Made by a program: the position numbers and the translations under genes. A DNA stretch of 35,596 nucleotides from Oscillospiraceae bacterium (GTDB lineage: Bacteria > Bacillota_A > Clostridia > Oscillospirales > Oscillospiraceae). Below, in pieces: positions 27,419-35,305 of the stretch (the stretch's first letter is position 1; each line of letters opens with the position of its first letter). The notes beneath the pieces are model-generated. The model ran no database searches. It had not been told where the DNA came from and was given only the letters and a program-made list of their open reading frames with translations. The stretch spans positions 1-35,596 of the forward strand of contig SVLP01000028.1 of assembly GCA_015067895.1 (NCBI GenBank), in the 5' to 3' direction.

Positions 27419-27461
27419 GCCCTAAACGATTTGGCCCCCGGCGAAAGCCGGGGGCCATTTT
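27126..27461 (+). repeat. SLH 3'-end repeat, left copy (inverted partner at 35261-35596)
   Basis: The last two SLH repeats, stop region and terminator (including CCCTAAACGATTTGGCCCCC) recur in inverted orientation at the right end of the window. The encoded 96 residues differ at about eight positions. The copies are roughly 7.8 kb apart and flank the galacto-N-biose operon and its regulator. Confidence 0.85.
27432..27461 (+). terminator. Terminator of the beta-helix SLH gene
   Basis: TGGCCCCCGGC (27432-27442), GAAA loop and GCCGGGGGCCA (27447-27457) are followed by TTTT. Confidence 0.9.
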
Positions 27462-27475
27462 CAATGACACGATAT

Positions 27476-27499
27476 CAGGCCCGCCAAACGGCGGGCCTG
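27476..27499. terminator. Second hairpin between convergent genes
   Basis: CAGGCCCGCC (27476-27485) pairs perfectly with GGCGGGCCTG (27490-27499). T-richness is poor on both strands. It probably backs up termination for the two convergent transcripts, the beta-helix gene and the kinase operon. Confidence 0.55.
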
Positions 27500-27526
27500 T
27501 TTGCTATGCAGTTGTGGTCAGACGGA

Positions 27527-28642
27527 TCACTTGGCGATCTCGCGGACGATCTGGTGCATCTCGGCCCACTGCTGCTCCATGTCGGAGACCAGCTTGAACT
27601 GGGTACGGCAGCGATCCAGATTCTGATCGGGATAGTGGATGTGGAAATAGTTGTCGCCGTCCAGGTAGTCGGTCAGGAAGCGGATGCCGCACTCCAGGGT
27701 CATCAGCTTGGCACCCCAGGGCAGATACTCCAGCTCCGCATCGGTCAGGCCGCCCTCTGCGCCCTCCAGGAAGCCCCGGGTGTAGATCTTATACAGCTCG
27801 ATGTCGAAGTTGACCTTGGTCAGATCCTTCTCATCCTCCGCGCTGTGGTTGGCGCCGAAGCGGATGGAATCGCCGAAGTCATAGATAGACAGACCGGGCA
27901 TGGTGGTGTCCAGATCGATGATGCAGATGCCCTCCTGGGTCTCCTCGTCGATCAGGACGTTGTTCAGCTTGGTATCGTTGTGGGTGACCTTCAGGGGCAG
28001 CTTGCCCTCCCGGAGGGCATTCAGAGCCACGGAGCAGTCGGCCTTGCGATCCATGACGAACTGGATCTCCGCCTGGACATCCTTGGCCCGGCCCAGCTTG
28101 TCGGCCTCCAGGGCCGCCAGGAACTTGGCGAAGCGATCCTCGGTGTTGTGGAAGTTCACGATGGACTCGTGGAGGGTGTGGGCGGGATAGTCGGCCAGCA
28201 GACGCTGGAACCGGCCAAAGGCCCGGGCAGAGGCCTCGAACAGCTCGGGAGTGGCCTTCTGCAGGCAGACGGTGCCCTCCACATAGGGCATCAGACGCCA
28301 GCACTTTCCGGTGGAGTCGGTGTAGTAGGGCTTGCCGTCCTTGGTATTGACCAGGTTCAGGGTCTCGCGCATCACATCGCCGCCAGCGGCCTCGATCTTC
28401 TTACGAAGGTGGGAGGTGACGCCGATGAAGTTCTCCATCAGCTCGTCCTGCCGGGGGAAGGCGGCCACGGACAGGCCCTGGAGGATGAAGCGGATGGCCT
28501 TGCCCTCCTGGGGCTGGCAGACCAGGCAGAAGGTGTCGTTGATGTGGCCGCTGCCGTAGCGGACGGCACCCATCAGGGTCTCGGGGAAATCGTAAGCGGC
28601 AATGACTTCATTCAGAATGGCTTCGTTTTCAGGAATGTACAT
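27527..28642 (-). CDS. nahK: N-acetylhexosamine 1-kinase (NahK-like)
   Basis: A cytoplasmic aminoglycoside-phosphotransferase-fold kinase of 371 residues. NahK phosphorylates GlcNAc/GalNAc at C1 after the phosphorylase has split Gal-beta-1,3-HexNAc. HNDTKLNNVLID (H221, D223, N228) is the catalytic loop and IDLDTTMPG the metal-binding motif. The N-terminal GSGHINDTF forms the nucleotide-binding loop region. The gene lies 14 bp after the GH112 phosphorylase, exactly the partner NahK has in bifidobacteria, which is the strongest support for specificity over other APH kinases. AGGAGGAG precedes the ATG. It is last in the operon. Confidence 0.88.
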   Translation of the reverse strand: MYIPENEAILNEVIAAYDFPETLMGAVRYGSGHINDTFCLVCQPQEGKAIRFILQGLSVAAFPRQDELMENFIGVTSHLRKKIEAAGGDVMRETLNLVNTKDGKPYYTDSTGKCWRLMPYVEGTVCLQKATPELFEASARAFGRFQRLLADYPAHTLHESIVNFHNTEDRFAKFLAALEADKLGRAKDVQAEIQFVMDRKADCSVALNALREGKLPLKVTHNDTKLNNVLIDEETQEGICIIDLDTTMPGLSIYDFGDSIRFGANHSAEDEKDLTKVNFDIELYKIYTRGFLEGAEGGLTDAELEYLPWGAKLMTLECGIRFLTDYLDGDNYFHIHYPDQNLDRCRTQFKLVSDMEQQWAEMHQIVREIAK

Positions 28643-28656
28643 GGTTGCTCCTCCTA

Positions 28657-30822
28657 TTACAGGTTATACCAGCGGATCTCGTTGGCATCCAGGTGCAGCT
28701 CGAAGCTGCCGTTGTCGGTGTAGACGGTGGTATCCTGGGGCTCGTAGGTGTTGTTGACCACGCAGTACTTGCCGTTGGCAACGAAGGCGTGGACTTCCAC
28801 GTTGTAGTTGGTGGAGAACCACTTGTTGAGGATCTCCTCGCTGTGGGCGGCCCACAGGATGGCGCGGTACAGCACACGGCTGTTCTCGAAGGAGTAGGGC
28901 AGGCCGGAGATATAGACGCTGCGGCCATCGCCGAAGCCGTTGACGGCCATCTGGACTTCCTTGTCCTTCTGCACCAGGATGTCGGTGCCCTCGTAGGCGT
29001 AGATGCTCTTCTTGCCCTCGCCGAAGTCCACCTCGCCCTTGACATCGGCCAGGATGAAGTGATCGGGGTTGGCTTCCCAGTTGTACTTGTCGTAGTTCAG
29101 GGTGAAGCCGGTCTCCTTCTCCACGCCCAGAACCTTGGCCAGCTGGAAGTAGCGGCCCTGGTACTGGTGGCCGGAGGGCTCGCCGACACCGATGAAGCCG
29201 CCGCCATTGTGGACGAACTTCCGGATGGCGGAAGAAATGGCTGCATCCTCCCACTCGGCGCCGCCGGTGTGGGCAGTGTCGCCGTCGCCGACGTTGATGA
29301 TGACGTCGATGCCGTCCAGGATGGAAGCGTCAGCGCGGATGTCGTCGAAGGAGATGAACTTCACATCGAAGGGAGCGCCGGACAGGGCCTCGATGATGCC
29401 GGCATAGGAGTAGTTCTGCTTCTGGTACAGGGCATGGTGCACCATGTGGCAGCCCCAGGCGCGCATCTTGCCCCAGGAGTTCAGGACGGCAACGGTCTTG
29501 ACGCAGTAGGGAGTGGTGCCCTTGATGTTCTCATACAGCTCCCGGAACTCGTTGCAGACGGACTCCACATAGTCGATGAACTCGGGGAACTCCAGTGCCA
29601 GCTTCAGGTAGCCGCCGTAGCCGATGCGGTCGATGGGCTTGCGCAGGATGGCCCGGCGGGCGGTGACCCAGTTCTCCTTGGCCTCCCGGACGGGATCGCC
29701 GCCCTCGTGGAAGGTGTCGGGGAAGAAGTAGGGCAGGAACCGGCCCTCGGTGTACTTGACGCCGGGGATGTCGGAGATCAGACGCAGGGTGGAGCCGTTG
29801 CCCACGGAGCCGACCACGGCATCCACGCCGATGGACTTCCACTCCTCCATGAAGGGCTCGGTGCCGATCCAGTGGTCGCCCAGGAACATCATGGCTTCCT
29901 TGCCCAGCTCGTGGGTGATGTCCACCATCTCCTTGGCCAGAGCCGCGACCTCGCGACGCTGGAAGGCCTGGAAGTCCTTGAACTCCTTGGAGGGGACGCG
30001 GTACTGGTTGTTGTAGTAGCCCTGGTCAACGATGTACTCGGGGCGGAACTTGTAGCCGACCTCCTTCTCGAACTGCTCCAGGATGTAGGGGGACACGGAG
30101 GCGGAGTAGCCGTACCAGTCCACGAACTTCTCCCGCTTCAGCTCATCGAACATCAGGGTGAACTGATGGAAGAAGGTGGTGTAGCGGATGACGTTGACAT
30201 AGGGGTGGTCTGCGATGAACTTACGCAGACGCTCCATGGTGAACTTGTGGGTCTTGGGCTGGCGGACGTCGAAGGTGATCTGGTGCTCGAAGTTCTGCCA
30301 GTTGTTGGTGACGGCGTTGTACATGTGGACGGGATCCCAGATCAGGTAGGCCAGGAAGGCCACGGTGTACTCGTGGAAGGCAGCGGGAGCGGGGATCTCC
30401 ACGCAGCCGGTCTCGGCGTTGTAGTCCCAGGCATCGACAGAAACGACTTCACCGGTGGTGCGGTCAACGACTTCCCACCAGCGCTTGATGTCGTCGCGGG
30501 TGTTGACCTCCATCAGCTCAGGGCTGATGCCCTTCATCAGGGGGATCTGAAGGGTGCCCTCGGTGGCGGTGTGGAAGCCGGTCATGATGTAGCACTGCTG
30601 GACTTCGTCGGGGTTTGCCTTGGCCCAGACATTGTCCTTGCGGGTGGTGTAGTAGGTGGAATAGATCTTGGCGTTCTGACCCTGCAGCTCTGCGGGGAAA
30701 TCGGTGCCGTCGCAGTCACGGATGGCGTCTGCGCCCCAGCGCTTCATGATCTCCAGCGTCTGGGGCACCACGTCCAGGTCAGTGGGGATGGTCACACGGC
30801 CGGTCTTTCTTGCGTCAATCAT
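28657..30822 (-). CDS. lnpA: 1,3-beta-galactosyl-N-acetylhexosamine phosphorylase (GH112)
   Basis: A 721-residue cytoplasmic GH112 enzyme that phosphorolyses galacto-N-biose or lacto-N-biose to galactose-1-phosphate and GalNAc/GlcNAc. The full family layout is seen: an N-terminal TIM-barrel part (KRWGADAIRDCDGTDFP near the start; FLGDHWIGTEP with D316, the likely general acid), then a beta/alpha domain with VIINVGDGDTAHTGG and FVHNGGGFIGVGEPSGHQ, and a C-terminal beta domain. The length matches bifidobacterial homologues. The start at 30822 is set by AAGGAGAA just upstream; a longer frame to 30903 runs through an intergenic hairpin. Whether GNB or LNB is preferred cannot be told. Confidence 0.93.
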   Translation of the reverse strand: MIDARKTGRVTIPTDLDVVPQTLEIMKRWGADAIRDCDGTDFPAELQGQNAKIYSTYYTTRKDNVWAKANPDEVQQCYIMTGFHTATEGTLQIPLMKGISPELMEVNTRDDIKRWWEVVDRTTGEVVSVDAWDYNAETGCVEIPAPAAFHEYTVAFLAYLIWDPVHMYNAVTNNWQNFEHQITFDVRQPKTHKFTMERLRKFIADHPYVNVIRYTTFFHQFTLMFDELKREKFVDWYGYSASVSPYILEQFEKEVGYKFRPEYIVDQGYYNNQYRVPSKEFKDFQAFQRREVAALAKEMVDITHELGKEAMMFLGDHWIGTEPFMEEWKSIGVDAVVGSVGNGSTLRLISDIPGVKYTEGRFLPYFFPDTFHEGGDPVREAKENWVTARRAILRKPIDRIGYGGYLKLALEFPEFIDYVESVCNEFRELYENIKGTTPYCVKTVAVLNSWGKMRAWGCHMVHHALYQKQNYSYAGIIEALSGAPFDVKFISFDDIRADASILDGIDVIINVGDGDTAHTGGAEWEDAAISSAIRKFVHNGGGFIGVGEPSGHQYQGRYFQLAKVLGVEKETGFTLNYDKYNWEANPDHFILADVKGEVDFGEGKKSIYAYEGTDILVQKDKEVQMAVNGFGDGRSVYISGLPYSFENSRVLYRAILWAAHSEEILNKWFSTNYNVEVHAFVANGKYCVVNNTYEPQDTTVYTDNGSFELHLDANEIRWYNL

Positions 30823-30865
30823 AATTCTAATTCTCCTTGAAAAGCGTAAATGTTTGGCATAGAAA

Positions 30866-30891
30866 CCTTCCCTCCACAAAGGGAGGGAAGG
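30866..30891 (-). other. Intra-operon hairpin between permease and phosphorylase genes
   Basis: CCTTCCCTCC (30866-30875) pairs perfectly with GGAGGGAAGG (30882-30891) with a 6-nt loop and no T tract. It may stabilise or partly attenuate the polycistronic mRNA. The phosphorylase has its own ribosome binding site after it. Confidence 0.55.
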
Positions 30892-30915
30892 CAGAGAAAA
30901 CAAAGGGGAAACGGA

Positions 30916-31773
30916 TCAGCCCTTGACACCACCGCCGGTGACACCGGAGATAATCTTCTCGGACATGAAGATGTACAGCAGGAAGGTGGGCAGGAACACG
31001 ATGATAACCGCAGCGAACATACCGCCGTAATTGCCGGAGTACTTCATCGCGTTGACGATCTGCAGCAGACCAACGCCGACGGGCGTCATGGTTTCGCTGC
31101 TGGTGAAGATCAGAGCCATGAAGAACTCGTTCCAAACGGACAGGAAGTTGAAAATGGTAACGGTGATGACCGCAGGCTGCACCAGAGGCAGCATGATCTT
31201 CCAGAAGGTGCCGATGGCGCTGCAGCCGTCGAGGTATGCAGCCTCCTCGTAGGAGCGGGACAGAGTGGCAAAGAAGTCCAGCATGTAAATGGTGGTGTAG
31301 GGAACCTGCAGCATGATGTACAGGGCGATCAGCAGGATGCGGCCCTTGATGCCCCACTGGACAGCCAGAGAGTACAGGGGCATGATAATCATGATGGAGG
31401 GAACACTCATCGCAATGACCAGACCGATGCGCAGCGCCTTGCTGCCCACGAATCTCCAGCGGGAGAGCACATAAGCAGCAGGTGCGGAAATGACCAGAAC
31501 ACCCGCAGCAGAGACGGTGGCATACAGCAGGGAGTTTCCGAAGAACACGGAAACGTTCTGATTGGTCCATGCGGTGACATAGTTTTCCCAGTGGAAACCG
31601 GTCTTGAATTCCAGAACCGCACCGGTAAAGATCTCGCGGGAAGTGGACAAGCTGGCGCCCAGGATCCAGAACAGCATGATGGCGGTAAAGGCCACCCAGG
31701 CAGAAACGATCAGGTAACCGGGAAGCAGTCTGGCTTCCTTTTTCCAGTTGATTTTTTCACGATACTTAGCCAT
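30916..31773 (-). CDS. Carbohydrate ABC transporter permease (MalG-like)
   Basis: A 285-residue inner-membrane subunit of a CUT1-type sugar importer with about six transmembrane helices. The EAA loop contacting the ATPase is visible as EEAAYLDGCSAIGTFWKIMLPL. It pairs with the MalF-like gene 15 bp upstream and with the binding lipoprotein. Its place next to GH112 and NahK suggests uptake of galacto-N-biose/lacto-N-biose. No ATP-binding subunit is encoded here, as is common in CUT1 operons that share an MsmK-like ATPase. AGAGGAGG lies before the ATG. Confidence 0.92.
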   Translation of the reverse strand: MAKYREKINWKKEARLLPGYLIVSAWVAFTAIMLFWILGASLSTSREIFTGAVLEFKTGFHWENYVTAWTNQNVSVFFGNSLLYATVSAAGVLVISAPAAYVLSRWRFVGSKALRIGLVIAMSVPSIMIIMPLYSLAVQWGIKGRILLIALYIMLQVPYTTIYMLDFFATLSRSYEEAAYLDGCSAIGTFWKIMLPLVQPAVITVTIFNFLSVWNEFFMALIFTSSETMTPVGVGLLQIVNAMKYSGNYGGMFAAVIIVFLPTFLLYIFMSEKIISGVTGGGVKG

Positions 31774-31788
31774 AGTGAGCCTCCTCTC

Positions 31789-32682
31789 TTAGTATTCCAG
31801 ATCAGAATCTTTCAGAACCACGTTCATGATCGCATAGATGGCGATGATGATAAGGGTCAGCACCACGCCGACGGCAGCGCCTGCGCCGGCATCACGCTCC
31901 ACGATACCGGTACCGCCGAACACGGTGTCGTACAGATACACGACAGGCGCGATGGTGGAACCCTCGGTATTGATGGAGGAGAACATCTTCGACCACAGGA
32001 AGAAGGTGGTGGTGTTGATGCTCCAGAAGGTGATGGAGGTGCGGATGATGCCCTTCATCAGGGGCAGGGTGATGTTGGTAAACTGGACGACCTTGCTGGC
32101 GCCATCGATCGTAGCGGCCTCATACAGATCCTTGGGGATGCCCTCGATGCCGCTGATATAGATCAGCATATAGTAGCCGACGCTGCCGAAAATGAAGGCG
32201 GCCAGCATTGACCAAAACTTCATGTCGGAGCCGAGCCACTGGATCTTGTCGCCGCCGAACAGCTTCACGATCTCATTGAGCAGACCAAAGTCATAGTGGA
32301 AGATGTACTGGATCCACATGGTGGCCAGTGCAACGGCACTGATGATGTTGGGCATATAGATGGCTGCCTTGAAGAACTTCGCGCCGCGGATACCGCTGGT
32401 CAGAACCACGGCCATCAGCATGGAGAGCGCCAGGGTAATGATGCCGCCCACCAGCCAGATACGCACCATATTCAGCAAAGCCTGCCGGAAGCCGGTGCTG
32501 TTAAAAATCTTGATATAGTTGTCCAGTCCATTGAAGCTCCATACGTCGGTGGAGGAGGTCAGGCTTTCCACCCGGAAGAAGCTCATGATGACGGTACGGC
32601 TTACCGGATAAACAAACATGAGCAGCAAACTCAGGACTGCGGGCATGATGAACAGAAAGATCATCAGCTTATTCTTTTTCAT
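31789..32682 (-). CDS. Carbohydrate ABC transporter permease (MalF-like)
   Basis: A 297-residue membrane permease with an N-terminal helix (FLFIMPAVLSLLLMFVYPV) and five further segments. The EAA loop reads YEAATIDGASKVVQFTNITLPLM. It forms the heterodimeric channel with the MalG-like subunit encoded next. A GAGGTGAT ribosome binding site precedes the ATG. It lies downstream of a terminator-like hairpin that follows the binding-protein gene, so it is probably expressed at a lower level than that gene. Confidence 0.92.
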   Translation of the reverse strand: MKKNKLMIFLFIMPAVLSLLLMFVYPVSRTVIMSFFRVESLTSSTDVWSFNGLDNYIKIFNSTGFRQALLNMVRIWLVGGIITLALSMLMAVVLTSGIRGAKFFKAAIYMPNIISAVALATMWIQYIFHYDFGLLNEIVKLFGGDKIQWLGSDMKFWSMLAAFIFGSVGYYMLIYISGIEGIPKDLYEAATIDGASKVVQFTNITLPLMKGIIRTSITFWSINTTTFFLWSKMFSSINTEGSTIAPVVYLYDTVFGGTGIVERDAGAGAAVGVVLTLIIIAIYAIMNVVLKDSDLEY

Positions 32683-32768
32683 TCCAGAATCACCTCTTCA
32701 GTAAAATGCGAACAGGACAGAGGCCTGTGCCTGAATACAGGTCAGGTACAAGCCCCTGCCCTGTTCTT

Positions 32769-32798
32769 AAAAAGGCGGCACCGCGTTGGGTGCCGCCT
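32769..32798 (-). terminator. Intra-operon partial terminator after the binding-protein gene
   Basis: Read on the reverse strand, GGCGGCACC (32797-32789) and GGTGCCGCC (32782-32774) form a stem followed by five T (32773-32769). A second, larger hairpin with GAACAGG/CCTGTTC ends spans 32710-32766. Together they probably let only part of the transcripts continue into the permeases. Confidence 0.75.
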
Positions 32799-32811
32799 GC
32801 GGAGACAAGAA

Positions 32812-34092
32812 TTAGTTCAGAGCGTCCATAGCAGCGCACCATGCTGCGCCGTCAGCGAACTTGCCCTCAAAGATCTGAGTGGACAGATCCTTGTAGCCCT
32901 GGCTGCGGTCGCTGTCGATGTTGCCGCACCAGCTCATGGGCTTGACGGTGTTCTTCAGAGCATCAACGGAGCCAACCAGAGTGGCCTCGGTCAGGGAGAC
33001 GTCAGCGGGGATCTGCTTGCAGTTGTCAACCAGCTTCTGGCCGTAGGTACCGGTAACAGTGAACAGGATGAAATCGAAAGCAGCCTGGGGATTCTGGGAG
33101 TACTTGGTGATGGCCATGGAGTTGGCACCGGCGTAGGAAGAGGTGTCAGCGCAGTTCTCAACCTCGGGGAAGGCGAAGAAGCCCCAGTCGACCTCACCGA
33201 CGGAGTTGTTGACCTCGGCGCAGACGTAGTCAGCGCAGACGATCATGGCAGCGGTGCCCAGACCGATCTTGGTCTGGCTGTTGGGATACTGGTCGGGAGC
33301 GCCTTCGGCCAGGTAACCGGCGTTGACGAAGTCGATGATCTCCTGAGCGGCAGCAACGGCATCAGCGTTGGCAGCCCAACCGCCGTTGGCGGACAGCTCC
33401 TTGATGGTGTCCTCACCCAGGTGACGAACCAGCTGATGGTAGACGTTGAAGTCAGCGTAAGCGGAGTCCAGAGCCAGAGGAGCAATGCCAGCGTCCTTCA
33501 GCTTGGCACAAGCATCCAGGAACTCAGCCCAGGTAGCGGGAACGGCATCGATGCCGGCAGTGGCAAAGGCAGCCTTGTCGTAGAAGATGCCGCCGATGTT
33601 GGGCTGCTCAACGATGGAGTTCAGGAAGCCAGCCCACTCGATGGTCTGGTTGTTGAAGCAGGCGTAGCCGATCTGGTCGTAGCCAGCAGCAGCAGCCATC
33701 TCGGTCAGGTCGAAGGTGTAGGGAGCGTAAACCTGGCCAATGCGGGTGTAGTCATCGTCGAAAACGTCGATGTTCTCGCCGGACTCCAGGGAAGCGGACA
33801 GCAGGGTCTTGATGTCGCGGCCCTTCCACTCGATGTTGACCTTGGCGCCGGTCTCAGCCTCGAAAGCGGCAGCAGCCTCTTCGATGACCAGAGCCTGGGG
33901 CTCGCCGGAGCTCCACATGGACCAGTAGGTCAGCTCAACGCCTTCGTACTTCTTGGCCTCAGCCACGGGGGCAGTGGTCTCGGGGGTGTCGTTGCCAGCC
34001 TGGGGAGCAGTGGTCTCGGGAGCATCGTTGCCGCAGGCAACCAGACCCAGAACCATGACCAGAGCCAGAACAAGTGCAATGATCTTCTTCAT
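32812..34092 (-). CDS. Extracellular solute-binding lipoprotein of the sugar ABC importer
   Basis: A 426-residue family-1 solute-binding protein tethered to the membrane. The signal peptide carries the lipobox LVAC with C20, followed by a threonine/proline-rich linker (to about residue 45). The mature part shows the type-1 pattern (ELTYWSMWSSGEPQ, AAAAFEAETGAKVNIEWKG). By operon context its ligand is galacto-N-biose, lacto-N-biose or longer core structures; sequence alone does not prove this. It is the first gene of the operon, with AGGAGG before the ATG. Being first and followed by a partial terminator fits the high stoichiometry binding proteins need. Confidence 0.92.
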   Translation of the reverse strand: MKKIIALVLALVMVLGLVACGNDAPETTAPQAGNDTPETTAPVAEAKKYEGVELTYWSMWSSGEPQALVIEEAAAAFEAETGAKVNIEWKGRDIKTLLSASLESGENIDVFDDDYTRIGQVYAPYTFDLTEMAAAAGYDQIGYACFNNQTIEWAGFLNSIVEQPNIGGIFYDKAAFATAGIDAVPATWAEFLDACAKLKDAGIAPLALDSAYADFNVYHQLVRHLGEDTIKELSANGGWAANADAVAAAQEIIDFVNAGYLAEGAPDQYPNSQTKIGLGTAAMIVCADYVCAEVNNSVGEVDWGFFAFPEVENCADTSSYAGANSMAITKYSQNPQAAFDFILFTVTGTYGQKLVDNCKQIPADVSLTEATLVGSVDALKNTVKPMSWCGNIDSDRSQGYKDLSTQIFEGKFADGAAWCAAMDALN

Positions 34093-34148
34093 TTGTTTTT
34101 CCTCCTAAAAATTTTCTGTGCAGGAACTCATATCCTTCCACGGTTATT

Positions 34149-34177
34149 AGTATAGTGGTTTTCGTCTCATTTTTCAA
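34149..34177 (-). promoter_or_regulatory. Promoter of the galacto-N-biose operon
   Basis: On the reverse strand TTGAAA (34177-34172) and TATACT (34154-34149) are spaced 17 bp, about 57 bp before the binding-protein ATG. A TTGACA (34192-34187) lies further upstream, with no matching -10 at normal distance. Confidence 0.65.
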
Positions 34178-34230
34178 TTATGTTCTTGTCAAATGCTTTA
34201 TATATCTTGCTATCCCGGAGGATTTCGTCA

Positions 34231-34250
34231 TTTTGCCAATTTTAGCCAAT
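34231..34250. promoter_or_regulatory. Tandem direct repeat, candidate AraC-family binding site
   Basis: TTTTGCCAAT (34231-34240) is followed directly by TTTAGCCAAT (34241-34250), so the two GCCAAT cores lie one helical turn apart. It sits about 55 bp upstream of the operon's -35 element, where an activating AraC-type regulator would bind. No gene is seen elsewhere in 34093-34393. Confidence 0.5.
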
Positions 34251-34326
34251 TCCATTTGTGCAACAATCCCCCTGTTTTATGCAGTTTCAACACGCATCTC
34301 CCCTCCTCCATTCCACAATCCTGCCC

Positions 34327-34355
34327 ATTGCATTTTTCCGGATATGCAATATAAT
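34327..34355 (+). promoter_or_regulatory. Promoter of the AraC-family gene with overlapping inverted repeat
   Basis: TTGCAT (34328-34333) and TATAAT (34350-34355) are spaced 16 bp. A perfect inverted repeat ATTGCAT (34327-34333) and ATGCAAT (34344-34350) covers the -35 and reaches the first base of the -10, a position suited to autorepression. Confidence 0.65.
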
Positions 34356-34393
34356 AGATATGACAGCAATATACTTGCAAAGGATGTGCCGCC

Positions 34394-35251
34394 ATGAGCC
34401 ATACGAATTATACCTTCAGCCTGATGGACGGATCTTTGCCCCGACAGCAGATGATCCTGCGCAATGTTGCCTCCGCAAAATACGGCGGGGATTGGCATTC
34501 CCTCCCCCACTCCCACAGCTATACCGAGCTGTTTTACATCGTTGGCGGTGACGGTCAGTTTCAAATCAACGAAACCCTGTTCCCCGTCCAGGCCCACCAG
34601 CTTGTGGTCGTGAATCCCAATACCATCCATACGGAGGTCAGCTACGAAGCCCACCCGCTGGAGTACATCGTGCTCGGGATCGAGGGCGTCGAATTGACGA
34701 TCCCCGGCTCTGATGAAGCACGTTATTGCATCTATTCCTTTCCGGAGCACAACGAGGTGCTCACCTGCATGCAGAACATCCTTCAGGAAATGCAGGATCG
34801 AAAACCGGAATACCAGACCCTCTGCCTGGCCTGCATCGACATCATCATGGTACAGCTCATGCGAAATGCCAGCGTATCCGTCACACAGGCCCCCTCCCGC
34901 TTCCCTACGAACCGCCAGTGCGCCTACGTGCGGCAATATATCGACCAGCATTACAAAGAAAATATCACGTTGGATACCCTCGCGGAAAAGGCCAGCATCA
35001 ACAAATACTACATGGCACACGCCTTCAAGCGTGAATACGGCGTGTCTCCCATCAATTACCTGATCGCCTGCAGGATCCGGGAGGGCAAACGGCTTCTGGC
35101 CGAGACGGATTTTTCCCTGTCTCAAATCGCCTCCGTTCTGGGTTTTTCCTCCTCCAGCTACTTCTCCCAGCGTTTCCGCAATGCAGAAGGGATGAGCCCG
35201 ACCGAATACCGGAAGGCAAACCAGGTGACCCTCCTGCACGATCCGCTTTGA
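34394..35251 (+). CDS. AraC-family transcriptional regulator
   Basis: A 285-residue cytoplasmic regulator. The N-terminal cupin domain (about 25-100) holds HSHSYTELFYIVGGDGQFQI, the usual ligand pocket. The C-terminal HTH_18 region (about 180-280) has the two helix-turn-helix motifs (LDTLAEKASINKYYMAHAFK and LSQIASVLGFSSSSYFSQRF) and the closing GMSPTEYRKA signature. It is divergent from the galacto-N-biose operon and is the natural candidate to control it in response to an imported sugar. The intergenic region carries matching direct repeats. AAAGGATG is the ribosome binding site. Confidence 0.92.
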   Translation: MSHTNYTFSLMDGSLPRQQMILRNVASAKYGGDWHSLPHSHSYTELFYIVGGDGQFQINETLFPVQAHQLVVVNPNTIHTEVSYEAHPLEYIVLGIEGVELTIPGSDEARYCIYSFPEHNEVLTCMQNILQEMQDRKPEYQTLCLACIDIIMVQLMRNASVSVTQAPSRFPTNRQCAYVRQYIDQHYKENITLDTLAEKASINKYYMAHAFKREYGVSPINYLIACRIREGKRLLAETDFSLSQIASVLGFSSSSYFSQRFRNAEGMSPTEYRKANQVTLLHDPL

Positions 35252-35260
35252 TATCTGAAT

Positions 35261-35292
35261 AAAAATGGCCCCCGGCTTGAAGCCGGGGGCCA
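35261..35292 (-). terminator. Terminator of the right-edge SLH gene
   Basis: Read on the reverse strand, TGGCCCCCGGC (35292-35282) pairs with GCCGGGGGCCA (35276-35266) and five T follow (35265-35261). It is nearly identical to the terminator after the beta-helix SLH gene at 27432. Confidence 0.9.
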
Positions 35293-35305
35293 AATCGTTT
35301 AGGGA

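Noticed and set aside
28660..30840. Long + strand frame opposite the GH112 gene.
   Set aside because: It is an antisense shadow of a protein with full-length family similarity, and no promoter or ribosome binding site was seen for it.
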